Assembly (NCBI RefSeq): GCF_016937655.1
Contig: NZ_JAFHKL010000015.1
Span: 1-64,000 of the forward strand
Source of the DNA: Chromobacterium alkanivorans
Lineage (GTDB): Bacteria > Pseudomonadota > Gammaproteobacteria > Burkholderiales > Chromobacteriaceae
DNA length: 64,000 nucleotides
Reading direction: 5' to 3'
A program made the position numbers and the translations under genes. The notes beneath the pieces are model-generated. The model was not told the DNA's origin. It made no database searches and was given only the letters and a program-made list of their open reading frames with translations. This document shows, in pieces, positions 16,036-25,000 of the stretch (its first letter is position 1; each line of letters opens with the position of its first letter).

Positions 16036-17546
16036 GCGAAGAGGCGTTTCTGCGTTACGGCGACCACGGCTTCAGCCTGGCGCCGCTGTGGCAGACCCTG
16101 CCGCTGCCGGCGGGCACGGACCCGCTGGTGTTGTACCAGGCGCTGGCCAACCAGGGCAGGGACTATCTGTTTGAAACCGGCCACTGGAGCGACGGCGAGT
16201 TCCAGCGCGCCTATTCGGTGATCGGCCTGCCCTGCCGCGAGCGGGTGGAACTGGACGAAGGCCGGCTGCGCCATTGGCGCGACGGCCAGCTGCTGCGCGA
16301 ACTGGAGTGCGAGGACCCGATGGCGGAGCTGGCCAGGCTGCGGCAAGGCTGGAGCGCGCCGCACTTCAGCGCCTTGCCGCCGTTCTCCGGCGGCCTGTTC
16401 GGCTACTTCGGCTTTGAAACCACCCGTTTGATCGAGCCGCGGCTGCGCCGCCAGCCGCGCAAACCGTCAGGGCTGGCGCTGCCGGACGCGCTGCAATGGC
16501 TGAGCCTGGACTTGCTGGTGCTGGACCACCAGCAGGCCAGCGTCTATTGCATCGTCCACGAATCCACCGAGGCGACGGCCGCTTACGCGCGCGGCCAGCG
16601 GCGCTTGCGGGAGCTGTGCGAGCGCACCCGCGCGCTGTTGGCGGAACCGCCGGAGCCGCCGCCGGCGTTCGCCGCGGACGCGGCGGCGGACCCCGCGCTG
16701 AATCACGCTTTTTCGCGCGAGGACTTCCAGCGGGCGGTGGGCCGGATCAAGGACTACATCGCCGCCGGCGACGTGATGCAGGTGGTGCTGTCCCAGCGCA
16801 TGAGCCAGCCCTTCGCCGCCGACGCGCCCACGCTGTACCGGGCCTTGTCCGGCCTGGGCGACACGCCTTACCGCTACCTGCTCAATCTGGGCGACGCCCA
16901 GATCGTCGGCGCCTCGCCGGAAATGCTGTTCCGTCAGCAAGACGAGCGCGTGACCAGCCGCCCGATGGCCGGCACCCGCCGCCGCGGCGCGGACGCGGCG
17001 GAAGACCAGGACCTGCGCCGCGAACTGCTGGCCGATCCCAAGGAAATCGCCGAACACATGATGCTGGTGGACCTGGCGCGCAACGATCTGGGCCGGCTGG
17101 CCGAGCTGGGCAGCGTGCAGGTGGACGAGTTGCTGACCGTGGAGAACTTTTCCCACGTCATGCACATCGTCTCCACCGTGTCCGGCAAGCTGCCGCAACA
17201 GGCGCAGGCGTTGGACGTGCTCAAGAGCACCTTCCCGGCCGGCACCCTCAGCGGCGCGTCCAAGGTGAGGGCGCTGGAGGTGATCGCCGAGCTGGAGCCG
17301 CATTCGCGCGGGGTCTACGGCGGCTCCATCGGCTACATCGGCTGGCGCGGCAACGCCGACCAGGCCATCACCATCCGCACCGGCGTGCTGCAAGGCGGCC
17401 AGCTGCACGTGCAGGCCGGCGCCGGCGTGGTGCAGGACTCGCTGGCCGAGCGCGAATGGCAGGAAACCCTGGAAAAAAGCCGGCTGATGCTGCTGGCGGC
17501 CAAGCTGGCCGCGGCGGCGCGGCAAGAGGAGGCGGCATGCATTTGA
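16029..17546 (+). CDS. trpE: anthranilate synthase component I (chorismate-utilising TrpE)
   Basis: 505 residues. The chorismate-binding core is intact: GASPEMLFR, RPMAGTRRRG, NDLGRLAELGSV, SHVMHIVSTVSGKL, TFPAGTLSGASK and YGGSIGYIG. These features favour anthranilate synthase over salicylate, isochorismate or aminodeoxychorismate synthases. With the glutaminase subunit encoded next it would convert chorismate and glutamine to anthranilate. The N-terminal region corresponding to the tryptophan-sensing LLES motif reads LFET, which may reflect altered feedback. No trpD, trpC or trpBA lies nearby, so this is a dedicated copy for the cluster. Confidence 0.9.
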   Translation: MLSEEAFLRYGDHGFSLAPLWQTLPLPAGTDPLVLYQALANQGRDYLFETGHWSDGEFQRAYSVIGLPCRERVELDEGRLRHWRDGQLLRELECEDPMAELARLRQGWSAPHFSALPPFSGGLFGYFGFETTRLIEPRLRRQPRKPSGLALPDALQWLSLDLLVLDHQQASVYCIVHESTEATAAYARGQRRLRELCERTRALLAEPPEPPPAFAADAAADPALNHAFSREDFQRAVGRIKDYIAAGDVMQVVLSQRMSQPFAADAPTLYRALSGLGDTPYRYLLNLGDAQIVGASPEMLFRQQDERVTSRPMAGTRRRGADAAEDQDLRRELLADPKEIAEHMMLVDLARNDLGRLAELGSVQVDELLTVENFSHVMHIVSTVSGKLPQQAQALDVLKSTFPAGTLSGASKVRALEVIAELEPHSRGVYGGSIGYIGWRGNADQAITIRTGVLQGGQLHVQAGAGVVQDSLAEREWQETLEKSRLMLLAAKLAAAARQEEAACI

Positions 17547-18145
17547 TGATCGATAACTACGATTCCTTCACCTACAACGTGGTGCAGTACCTGGGCATGC
17601 TGGGCGCGGACATCATGGTGCGGCGCAACGACGAGATCGGCCTGGAGGAGATAGAAGCGTTGCGGCCGCGCTCGCTGATCGTCTCGCCCGGACCCTGTTC
17701 GCCCGCCGAGGCCGGGGTGTCGCTGGCGGCGATCCGCCGCTTCGCCGGTCGCCTGCCCATCCTCGGCATCTGCCTGGGCCACCAGTGCATCGCCGCCGCC
17801 TTCGGCGCGCAGGTGCGTCGCGCCGACGAAGTGCTGCACGGCAAAGTGTCGCGCATCCATCACGACGGCGAGGGCCTGTTCGAAGGCCTGGCCGACGGCC
17901 TCAAGGTGGCGCGCTATCACTCGCTGGTGGCGGACGCGCTGCCGGACGAGCTGGTGGCCACAGCCTGGGCGCTGCGCGCCGACGGCGGCCGGGGCGAAAT
18001 CATGGCGCTGCGCCACCGCAGCCTGCCGATTCACGGCCTGCAATTCCACCCGGAATCGGTGCTGACCGAACAGGGGCTCAGCATGCTGGGCAATTATCTG
18101 CGGCTGGCCGAGCGCGCCGCGCAAGCGGAAACCGAGCTGGTCTGA
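17537..18145 (+). CDS. trpG: anthranilate synthase component II (glutamine amidotransferase)
   Basis: 202 residues, class I glutamine amidotransferase. The catalytic triad is visible: Cys79 in GICLGHQ, His171 and Glu173 in FHPES. The N-terminal DNYDSFTYNVVQYL is typical of TrpG/PabA. It supplies ammonia to the TrpE partner. The start overlaps trpE by 10 bases and has AGAGGAGG upstream, so the two subunits are made together. Confidence 0.93.
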   Translation: MHLMIDNYDSFTYNVVQYLGMLGADIMVRRNDEIGLEEIEALRPRSLIVSPGPCSPAEAGVSLAAIRRFAGRLPILGICLGHQCIAAAFGAQVRRADEVLHGKVSRIHHDGEGLFEGLADGLKVARYHSLVADALPDELVATAWALRADGGRGEIMALRHRSLPIHGLQFHPESVLTEQGLSMLGNYLRLAERAAQAETELV

Positions 18146-18193
18146 CACATGCAAGGGGGCGGCCGCGGCCGCCCCCGCCAAGAAAGCGACAAG

Positions 18194-18622
18194 ATGCAAG
18201 ATCCCCATTTTTCCAAGGCCTACCCGATCCGCTTCTCCCACTGCGATCCGGCCGGCATCGTTTACTTCCCGCAATATCTGGTGCTGAGCAACTGGCTGGT
18301 GGAAGACTGGTTCACCGAAGGCCTGGGCATCAGCTTCGCCGACTTCATCGGCCCGCGCCGGCTGGGCCTGCCCATCGTCAAGCTGGACTGCGAATTCCTG
18401 CGCCCGTCGCGCCAGGGCGAGCAGCTGACGCTGCAACTGCGCGTGGCGCGGCTGGGCGGCAGCTCGCTGACCCTGGACATGGAAGGCCACGCCAACGGCG
18501 AACTGCGGCTGCGCTGCCGCCAGGTGCTGGTGCACATCTCGCTGGACAGCGGCGCCGCCATCGACGCGCCGGCCGACGTGCGTGCCGCCTTGAGCGGCTT
18601 GCTGGAGGAGGCGACGGCATGA
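18194..18622 (+). CDS. hotdog-fold acyl-CoA thioesterase, 4-hydroxybenzoyl-CoA thioesterase type
   Basis: 142 residues from ATG 18194; ATG 18149 would add a low-complexity GGGRGRPRQ stretch and was not used. The signature H16-C-D18-P-A-G-I-V-Y-F-P contains the catalytic Asp of Pseudomonas-type 4-hydroxybenzoyl-CoA thioesterases. It would hydrolyse an aryl-CoA thioester, either releasing the cluster product or rescuing stalled epoxides. It overlaps the Rid-family gene by 4 bases (ATGA). Confidence 0.88.
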   Translation: MQDPHFSKAYPIRFSHCDPAGIVYFPQYLVLSNWLVEDWFTEGLGISFADFIGPRRLGLPIVKLDCEFLRPSRQGEQLTLQLRVARLGGSSLTLDMEGHANGELRLRCRQVLVHISLDSGAAIDAPADVRAALSGLLEEATA

Positions 18623-19011
18623 TGCAAATTCTGCAACCGCCGGAATGGGCGCGCCCGCGCGGCTACGCCAACGGCATCGCCGCGCGCGGCACCATGGTGT
18701 TCACCTCCGGCCAGCTGGGCTGGGACGCGGAGGAAAAGCTGGTGGGGCCGGGCTACGCCGAGCAGGCGATCCAGATCCTGAAGAACATCGTGGCGGTCCT
18801 GGCCGAGGCCGGCGCCAAGCCGGAGCATCTGGTGCGGCTGACCTGGTATGTGTCCGACCGCGACGCCTATTTCGCCGAGGCCCGGGAAGTGGGCCGCGCC
18901 TACCGGGAATTGATCGGCCATTTCCCGGTGATGAGCGCGTTCCAGGTGGCGTCCCTGATGGTGCCGGGCGCCAAGGTGCAGATCGAAGCGACGGCGGTGA
19001 TTCCGGATTGA
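18619..19011 (+). CDS. Rid (YjgF/YER057c/UK114) family protein lacking the RidA arginine
   Basis: 130 residues with the Rid trimer fold pattern (GTMVFTSGQLG, AIQILKNIVAVLAEAGA, VQIEATAVIPD). RidA proteins hydrolyse reactive enamines and imines using Arg105; here the aligned position in FPVMS is Met105, so it belongs to a non-RidA subgroup whose chemistry may differ. Related Rid proteins are encoded in several aromatic catabolic and biosynthetic operons. At the end of an amino-aromatic pathway it could process an imine or enamine formed after ring epoxidation (inference). It is the last gene of the colinear block. Confidence 0.85.
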   Translation: MMQILQPPEWARPRGYANGIAARGTMVFTSGQLGWDAEEKLVGPGYAEQAIQILKNIVAVLAEAGAKPEHLVRLTWYVSDRDAYFAEAREVGRAYRELIGHFPVMSAFQVASLMVPGAKVQIEATAVIPD

Positions 19012-19019
19012 GGCTTGCC

Positions 19020-19545
19020 AAGCCGGGCGGAGCCGATAGGCGATACCCGCCAAACCTCGCGATCGAAACCCAAGAATCAATCCCGCTGGGCTTACGCGTG
19101 GCTATCGCTGCGCTCCACCCACCCTACGAGATGTGGATTTGTAGGGTGGGTGGAGCCGTAGGCGATACCCACCAAACCCCGCCATCCAAGCCCAAAGTTC
19201 AATCCCATCGCGTTTCCGCGTGGGTATCGCTACGCTCCACCGCACCCTACGGCAGGCGGATTGGTAGGGTGGGAGGAGCCGTAGGCGATACCCACAAAAC
19301 CCCGCCGCCAAGGCCCAAGCATAGATCCCATCGCGTTTCCGCGTGGGTATCGCTGCGCTCCACCCACCCTACGGTAGGCGGATTGGTAGGGTGGGTGGAG
19401 CCGTAGGCGATACCCACCAAACCCCGCAGCCAAGGCCCAAGCATTGATCCCATCGCGTTTCCGCGTGGGTATCGCTACGCTCCACCCACCCTACGAGATG
19501 TGGATTTGTAGGGGGGGTGAGCCGTCAGGCGATACCCGCCAAACC
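19020..19545. repeat. array of about 122-bp palindromic TAGGGTGGG repeats
   Basis: Four and a half head-to-tail units with the core TAGGGTGGGTGGAGC at 19142, 19265, 19387 and 19509 (periods 123, 122, 122) after a degenerate first unit. Each unit pairs GTAGGGTGGGTGGAGC...GCGATACCC with an inverted GGGTATCGC...GCTCCACCCACCCTAC, so the transcript can fold into long hairpins. Open frames across it are repetitive and not credible genes. It separates the biosynthetic operon from the MocR gene and could act as a terminator or insulator. Related arrays lie at 48868-49390 and 52335-52575. Confidence 0.9.
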
Positions 19546-19573
19546 CGCCGGCGACAGGCAAGAGAGCTCGCCC

Positions 19574-21031
19574 TCAGCCTCCTGGCGGCAACAATCGGCC
19601 TTCCAGGCACAGGCGCAGATTCCGCGCCTGCTGCGCGGCCTGTTCCGGCGTGGCGACGTTGGCGAAGCCGAACAACAGGCCCTTGCCGCAATCCGCCTCC
19701 AGCGCCCGCGCCGACAACGCGGCGATGCCGAAGCGCTCGCGCTTGGCGCGCTGCGCCAGGGCGATGTCGTCTTCCGAGCGATCCAGCCTCGCCAGCAGAT
19801 GCAGGCCGCAGGCCGGCACGTCGAAGCTCATTCTGTCGCCGAACTCGTGGCGCAGGCTGGCGATCACCAGCTCGCGGCGCTGCGCGTAGGCGGAGCGCAT
19901 CTTGCGCAGATGGCGGATGAAGTGGCCTTCCTGCATGAAATCCACCACCACCCCCTGGTTCAACAGCGGGCAGCCGTCGTGCCAGGTGTGGCAGGCGGCG
20001 TTGAAGCGCGCCAGCAAGGGCTTGGGCACCACCAGATAGGCCAGGCGCAGCGCCGGGCTCAGCACCTTGCTGAAGCTGCCGACGTAGAGCACGTTGTCGT
20101 TGGCTCCCAGGCTGGCCAGCGCCGGCTGCGGGCGGCCGTCGTAGCGGTATTCGCTGTCGTAATCGTCTTCGATGATGAAGGCGTTGTTGTGCTCGGCCCA
20201 GGCCAGCAGCTCCAGGCGCCGCACCAGCGACAGCGACACCCCCAGCGGGCTTTGATGCGCCGGGGTCACCAGCGCGAAACGGGCGTGCGGCGCCCTCTCC
20301 TTGGCGGCAGCCACCTGCATGCCGTCCCGGTCCACCGGCACCGGCACCAGCTCCGCGCCCATTTCCGCCATCAGGTGGCGGCTGGGCGGGAAGCAGGGGT
20401 CTTCTATCCACACCTGGTCCAGCGGCCGCAGCAGGGTGCGGCCGATCAGGTTCAGCGCGCCGCGGTAGCCGGCGGTGATGAACACCTGCTGCGGCGAGCA
20501 GTCCAGCCCGCGCGACAGGTGCAGATAGGCGGCGATGGCCTCGCGCAGCGGCCCGTAGCCGGCCGGTTGCGGGTAGGACAGGAAACGGTTTTGCAGCCGC
20601 AGCTGGCGGGTGTTCAGGCTGGCCCACAGCTTGCGCGGGAACAGGTCCAGCGCCGGCAAGCCCAGCTGATAGGGCAAGGGTTGCCAGTCCGAGGCGGAGT
20701 CGAACAGCGACAGGCCGGCCGGGCGCGGCGCCGGCGCGTCCGACGGGCGCGGCTGCTGCATGCGCACGTCCGCCAGCCGCGGCGACACCACGGTGCCGGC
20801 CTGGCCGCGCGCCTCCAGATAACCTTCGCCTATCAATAATTCGTAAGCCAGTTCCACGGTATTGCGCGACACTTGCAGCTCGCTGGCCAGCGCGCGGATG
20901 GACGGCACCCGCTGGCCCGGCGTCAGGCTGCCCTGGCTGATGGCCTGGATGAAGCGTTGATACACTTGGCGGTACAGCGGCAGCGCGTCGTCCTGGCTGG
21001 AGAGTTCCGGGGCGGCCAGGCCGGCGCTCAC
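19574..21031 (-). CDS. MocR/PdxR-type GntR regulator with aminotransferase-like domain
   Basis: About 485 residues if translation starts at GTG 21031, which has GGGAG 8 bases upstream; an in-frame ATG at 21175 would add 48 residues running through an AT-rich promoter-like region. The winged-helix GntR domain comes first (LPLYRQVYQRF, PSIRALASELQVSRNTVELAYELL). A fold-type I aminotransferase-like domain follows, with PLP-binding Lys in GSFSKVLSP and FIIEDDYDSEYRY. Such proteins sense PLP or an amine ligand. It converges on the biosynthetic operon across the repeat array, so it could regulate it, but it could equally control its own divergent neighbours. Confidence 0.88.
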   Translation of the reverse strand: MSAGLAAPELSSQDDALPLYRQVYQRFIQAISQGSLTPGQRVPSIRALASELQVSRNTVELAYELLIGEGYLEARGQAGTVVSPRLADVRMQQPRPSDAPAPRPAGLSLFDSASDWQPLPYQLGLPALDLFPRKLWASLNTRQLRLQNRFLSYPQPAGYGPLREAIAAYLHLSRGLDCSPQQVFITAGYRGALNLIGRTLLRPLDQVWIEDPCFPPSRHLMAEMGAELVPVPVDRDGMQVAAAKERAPHARFALVTPAHQSPLGVSLSLVRRLELLAWAEHNNAFIIEDDYDSEYRYDGRPQPALASLGANDNVLYVGSFSKVLSPALRLAYLVVPKPLLARFNAACHTWHDGCPLLNQGVVVDFMQEGHFIRHLRKMRSAYAQRRELVIASLRHEFGDRMSFDVPACGLHLLARLDRSEDDIALAQRAKRERFGIAALSARALEADCGKGLLFGFANVATPEQAAQQARNLRLCLEGRLLPPGG

Positions 21032-21294
21032 GTCGGCGCTCCCGCGCGCGGACAGGAGGATAAGAAGGGGGCTTGCGGCAACTGAGGCATGGCGGCTTCC
21101 TAAAAGCGGTTTAGTTTGAAAGTCGATAGCCGTTGCAGAATCAATTCTGACATTTGCTGTCATCATTAAAAACAAAACAATATGCCTATGTCAAATTAAG
21201 ATTCCGGCGAAGCGGCCATGGGCCTGGAAACATCCGCCCGGCGCGGCGGTCAACAGCTAGAGCCGTAGAATTCACTGGAGCGAGGAGAGCAAGC

Positions 21295-21924
21295 GTGTTG
21301 ACCATGGGGTTTCTGAGCTGGTTGTTCGGCGATGAGAATCTGATGTCCTTGTTGGCGCAGAACTGGGTGCTGGGGGTATGGATCGTGGCCGCCATCGTGT
21401 TTTGCGAAACCGGCCTGGTGGTGCTGCCCTTCCTGCCCGGCGACGGGCTCTTGTTCGCCACCGGCGCCTTGCTGGGCGCGCAGGGGGTGTCGCCGTGGTG
21501 GCCGATGGGGCTGATCACGCTGGCGGCCATCCTGGGGGATTTGCTGAATTACAGCATCGGCCGCTCCGCGCTGGGGCAGACGCTGATCCGGCGCGGCTGG
21601 GTCAAGCCCCAGCACCTGGCCAAGACCCAGGTCTTTTTCGACCGCTACGGCGCGCCCACCATCACCATCGGCCGCTTCGTGCCCATCGTGCGCACGGTGG
21701 CGCCGTTTCTGGCCGGCTTGTCCGGCATGTGTCCGCGCCGCTTCGCCTGTTACAACGTGCTGGGCGCGGTGATTTGGTGCGGCGGTCTGCTGTCCATGGG
21801 CTACTGGCTGGGGGCGATTCCATGGGTGCAGGACAATATGCTGTGGCTGGTGCTGGGCATGGTCGCGCTGCTCTTGCTGCCGCCCTTGTGGCAGTGGCGG
21901 CGCAGCCGCCGTCAGGCCGGCTGA
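21295..21924 (+). CDS. DedA family inner-membrane protein
   Basis: 209 residues from GTG 21295 (GAGGAG 7 bases upstream); ATG 21304 is a weaker alternative. Several hydrophobic helices and the DedA/SNARE-associated core are present: ETGLVVLPFLPGDGLL and RYGAPTITIGRFVPIVRTVAPF, with the conserved acidic residue and the two arginines. The family includes undecaprenyl-phosphate and phospholipid flippases and affects envelope homeostasis. It diverges from the MocR gene. Confidence 0.9.
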   Translation: MLTMGFLSWLFGDENLMSLLAQNWVLGVWIVAAIVFCETGLVVLPFLPGDGLLFATGALLGAQGVSPWWPMGLITLAAILGDLLNYSIGRSALGQTLIRRGWVKPQHLAKTQVFFDRYGAPTITIGRFVPIVRTVAPFLAGLSGMCPRRFACYNVLGAVIWCGGLLSMGYWLGAIPWVQDNMLWLVLGMVALLLLPPLWQWRRSRRQAG

Positions 21925-22021
21925 AGGTTTTGGAGACGGTTTCAACTCCGGTTTCTATCCATTTCGCCGACGCGCAGCAGGCTGCGCCATGATCGCGGCG
22001 CTGCCGGCCTTGACGTCGAAC

Positions 22022-22044
22022 GGCGCGGATTCAAGGTCCGCGCC
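22022..22044. other. hairpin between convergent genes
   Basis: Perfect 8-bp stem GGCGCGGA / TCCGCGCC with a 7-base loop between the convergent dedA-like and large-protein genes. No clear T-run on either side. The preceding 21932-21990 contains a decayed piece (GACGGTTTCAAC, CGCCGACGCGCAGCAG) of the 142-bp repeat family. Confidence 0.45.
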
Positions 22045-22080
22045 GCCGGCGATGTTCATGGAATGATCTTGAGGCTTGCG

Positions 22081-25000
22081 TCAGAGAATGCGGGGTTTGC
22101 CATCGGCCGTTAGCGCTTCCGCCTGGCGGACTCGGGTCGCGCTGGCTGGGCTGGCTTTGGGCACTCTTGGCGCATTTTCCAGAGCATTGTTCACGCGGAT
22201 TTCTTCATGCTCGTCTTTCAGCATGCCCAGGCGGGCGTGTAGCAAGTTAGTGTCCGCCGGTTCCATCTTGCGATTGAAATCGCGCACCCATAATTCTTCC
22301 GCCCTGGCGCGCGCCGCCGCTTCCACCTGCTGTCTGGCGGCGGCTTCCGCCTGTTGGCGCGCGGCTTGTTCCGCCTGCTGGCGAGCCGCGCTGGCGGCCT
22401 GCTCGCGCGCGGCTCGTTCCGCTTGCTCCCGCGCAGCTTGCTCGGCCTGTTTGCGGGCCGCGGATTCAGCGTGTTCACGCGCGCGTCGCTCGGCCTGTTC
22501 TTGAGCGGCCTGCTCCGCCTGTTGTTTGGCGACGCGTTCCGCCTCTTGTCGGGCCGAAGTTTCGGCTTGCTTGCGCGCCAGCTCTTCCGCCACGGTCTTG
22601 GCCTGCTGTTTGACTTGCTGCTGCGCGGTTTCCGCCACCTGCCGCTCGGCTTCGCTGCCTGCGGCGGATTGAGCCTGCCTCAAGGATGGGATGGCGGCTG
22701 CGCTGGCCCCGGCTTCCGGGGCCGCTTGCGCGTGATTGGCGAAACTTTGTCCAATCTGGCTCATCTTTTCACGGAAAAAGCTGTCGCTCATCACATGGTC
22801 TACCAGTCGCCGGCTGGCCAGCTCAATGGCTTTGTGCTTGTTTACCTGGCCGCTGAAGTCCTTGGCTTCGTCCACCGCCTTGGCCACGATGCGTTGCGCG
22901 GCGTCGGATTGCAGACAGCGTTCCAGCGCGGCTTTCTCCGCGGCGGGATGCTCCAGGTAGACGCCGCTGGCCAGTAGTTGCTTGGCTAATTGCTCCCTAC
23001 CGGCGCGTGTCAGAGCGCTGAGCGCGGAATCCAGTTCGCGGCGGTGTTGTCCGCTGATGCGAGAGGCCTCGTTATGCACCGCATCCAGTGCTTTGGCGTT
23101 GGCTTTCAATTCTTGCTTCAGTGTTTTTTGGCCTGCTTTGTCCTGTTGGGACTGGAGCTGCGTCAACTGAGCTTGCTTGGCCTCAGTGTTGGCGTTATAG
23201 CCCTGTGCCAGTTGCCGAGCGTGCCCAAGAGCGATGTTCTGTTTATCTTGGCTACTTGCGCGCAATTGCCCCGCTTGGCGTTCGAAGTCTGCGTGCAGGG
23301 CGGCGGCCAGTTCCAGGTGGATGGGTTTCAATTGATCGCGCATATAGCGGGGCACTTCAAGTCCGTAATGGCTGGCCACTTGCTGCAGCTGCGCCGACCG
23401 TTGTTGCTGCTGCTGTTGGAAGGCTTCGCGTTGAGCTTCGGCGGCGGCTTGTCGGCTTGCAAGCGCGAGGCCGCGTTCCTTGATGTTTTCCAATCGATCA
23501 TTGATGGCGCTCAGGGTGAGCGCTTGGGCGGCCGGCATCTGACCGGCGCGCTCGCGCAGCATCTTGTCCAACTGCTTCTGGATCTTTGCGGTCAGCTTGG
23601 CCATGGTGGCGGGGCTGGCCTGGCTGTCTATGGTGTTGAGCAAGGATTTGAGCGCATCCAGCAGTTCCGGGTGAGCCTTTCCGTGCTCCAGCACGGACTG
23701 GTAGTAGCCAGTCAGCTTGCCCAGAGTGAGTTTGCCATTGTCGGGAGAGCGCAGCAGCTTGGCGGTTTTCTCGGCCACGGTTTGCCCATGGTCTTGGGCC
23801 AAGGCTTGCAGCAGTTGCAGATAGGCTTCGTTGAGTTCGACTCCAAGTTGACGGTCCCAAGCCTGGTTGTAATTCAGGCTGCGAAGCAATTGCTGATTCA
23901 ATTCGAATTGGCCAAAGCTGTTTTTCCGGCTAATGGCCTCCAGTTGCCGTAATGGCGACTGGGTTTCCGCGTTGGCGATGATCTGTTGCAGTTTCTGGGC
24001 GCCGGCAGTTAAGGGGCGGGCCAGTTGCTGGGCGCGCGCTTGTTCGGTATCGCTTTGCTTGGGCGCGTCGGGCTCGAAGCTCATATCGTCCGGCATCAGG
24101 CGGTTGGCGCTCAGTACGTCCCGCAGCATGGACTGGAAGCGTTCGTTAATGGCGGGGTCTGCCAGCAACTCGGCGGTTTCCGGGGCGTCCAGCGATTCGA
24201 GCATGTGGAAAAAGCTTTTCCATTGCACAACCTTGTCTTGGAAAACGGTAGGTGTATCGAAGCCCCAGTCGCCTTTGCTGTCCTTGCTGAGATTGAGCAG
24301 ATGATCCGCGCCGAATGCAACCGCTCCATGCTCGGGGTCAAATCCAAGTTGTTGGTGGAAGCGGGCGATGTCGATGAAGACCCCTTCTTTGGCGTCATTG
24401 TGTTGTGCTTGCGCAGAGGAGTAGCCAATCGTTTCCAAAGAGCCTGGCTTGGCGTGGGCGAGCAGACTTTGAATAAGCTCGGATTCCCCTTCCTTGGATT
24501 TCTTGATGGTTTTTTCAACGAGCTCGCCGGTTTTTTTGTCGCGAATTTGCAAGACTTCCACCTGCTCGCGCCTGGCGGTGGTTTTGACTTCGAACTGGTT
24601 GAACTCTTTGGTGTCGACATTCATCAGGTGTTGTCCGCTCACCTGTTTTTTTTCAGCGGCGCTTTGCTTGGCGCGCAGCGGCTCGGATTCCGTCTTGCCC
24701 AGCTGTTGTTCCAAAAACTGCTTGTCGACCAGAAAGCTGCGAATCAGCGGGCTTTCCGCCCCCGCCATTTTGTACTTCATCAAATAGCCCAAGGCGCGGT
24801 GGGGCGTGCCGAAGCCTATCCATAACGCTTTGCCGCTGGCGTTCAGGCTGCCGTCTGGATTTTGGCCGACATCCTTGAAGTTGTCCCCGGTGGATTTGGC
24901 GTATACCGCCATATAGGCCCGGACATAGCCCGGATTGGCGGAGTCGTCCAGATTGGCGTAGGCGATGGAGGTATGTCCCACCGCGCTGTTCTTGGCATCC

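Noticed and set aside
16029-18145. Tryptophan biosynthesis operon
   Set aside because: trpD, trpC, trpB and trpA are missing; the pair is wedged between the DAHP synthase-ligase fusion and a thioesterase.
19020-19545. Possible CRISPR array
   Set aside because: Unit length of about 122 bp, palindromic internal structure and near-identical spacers do not fit CRISPR, and no cas genes are present.
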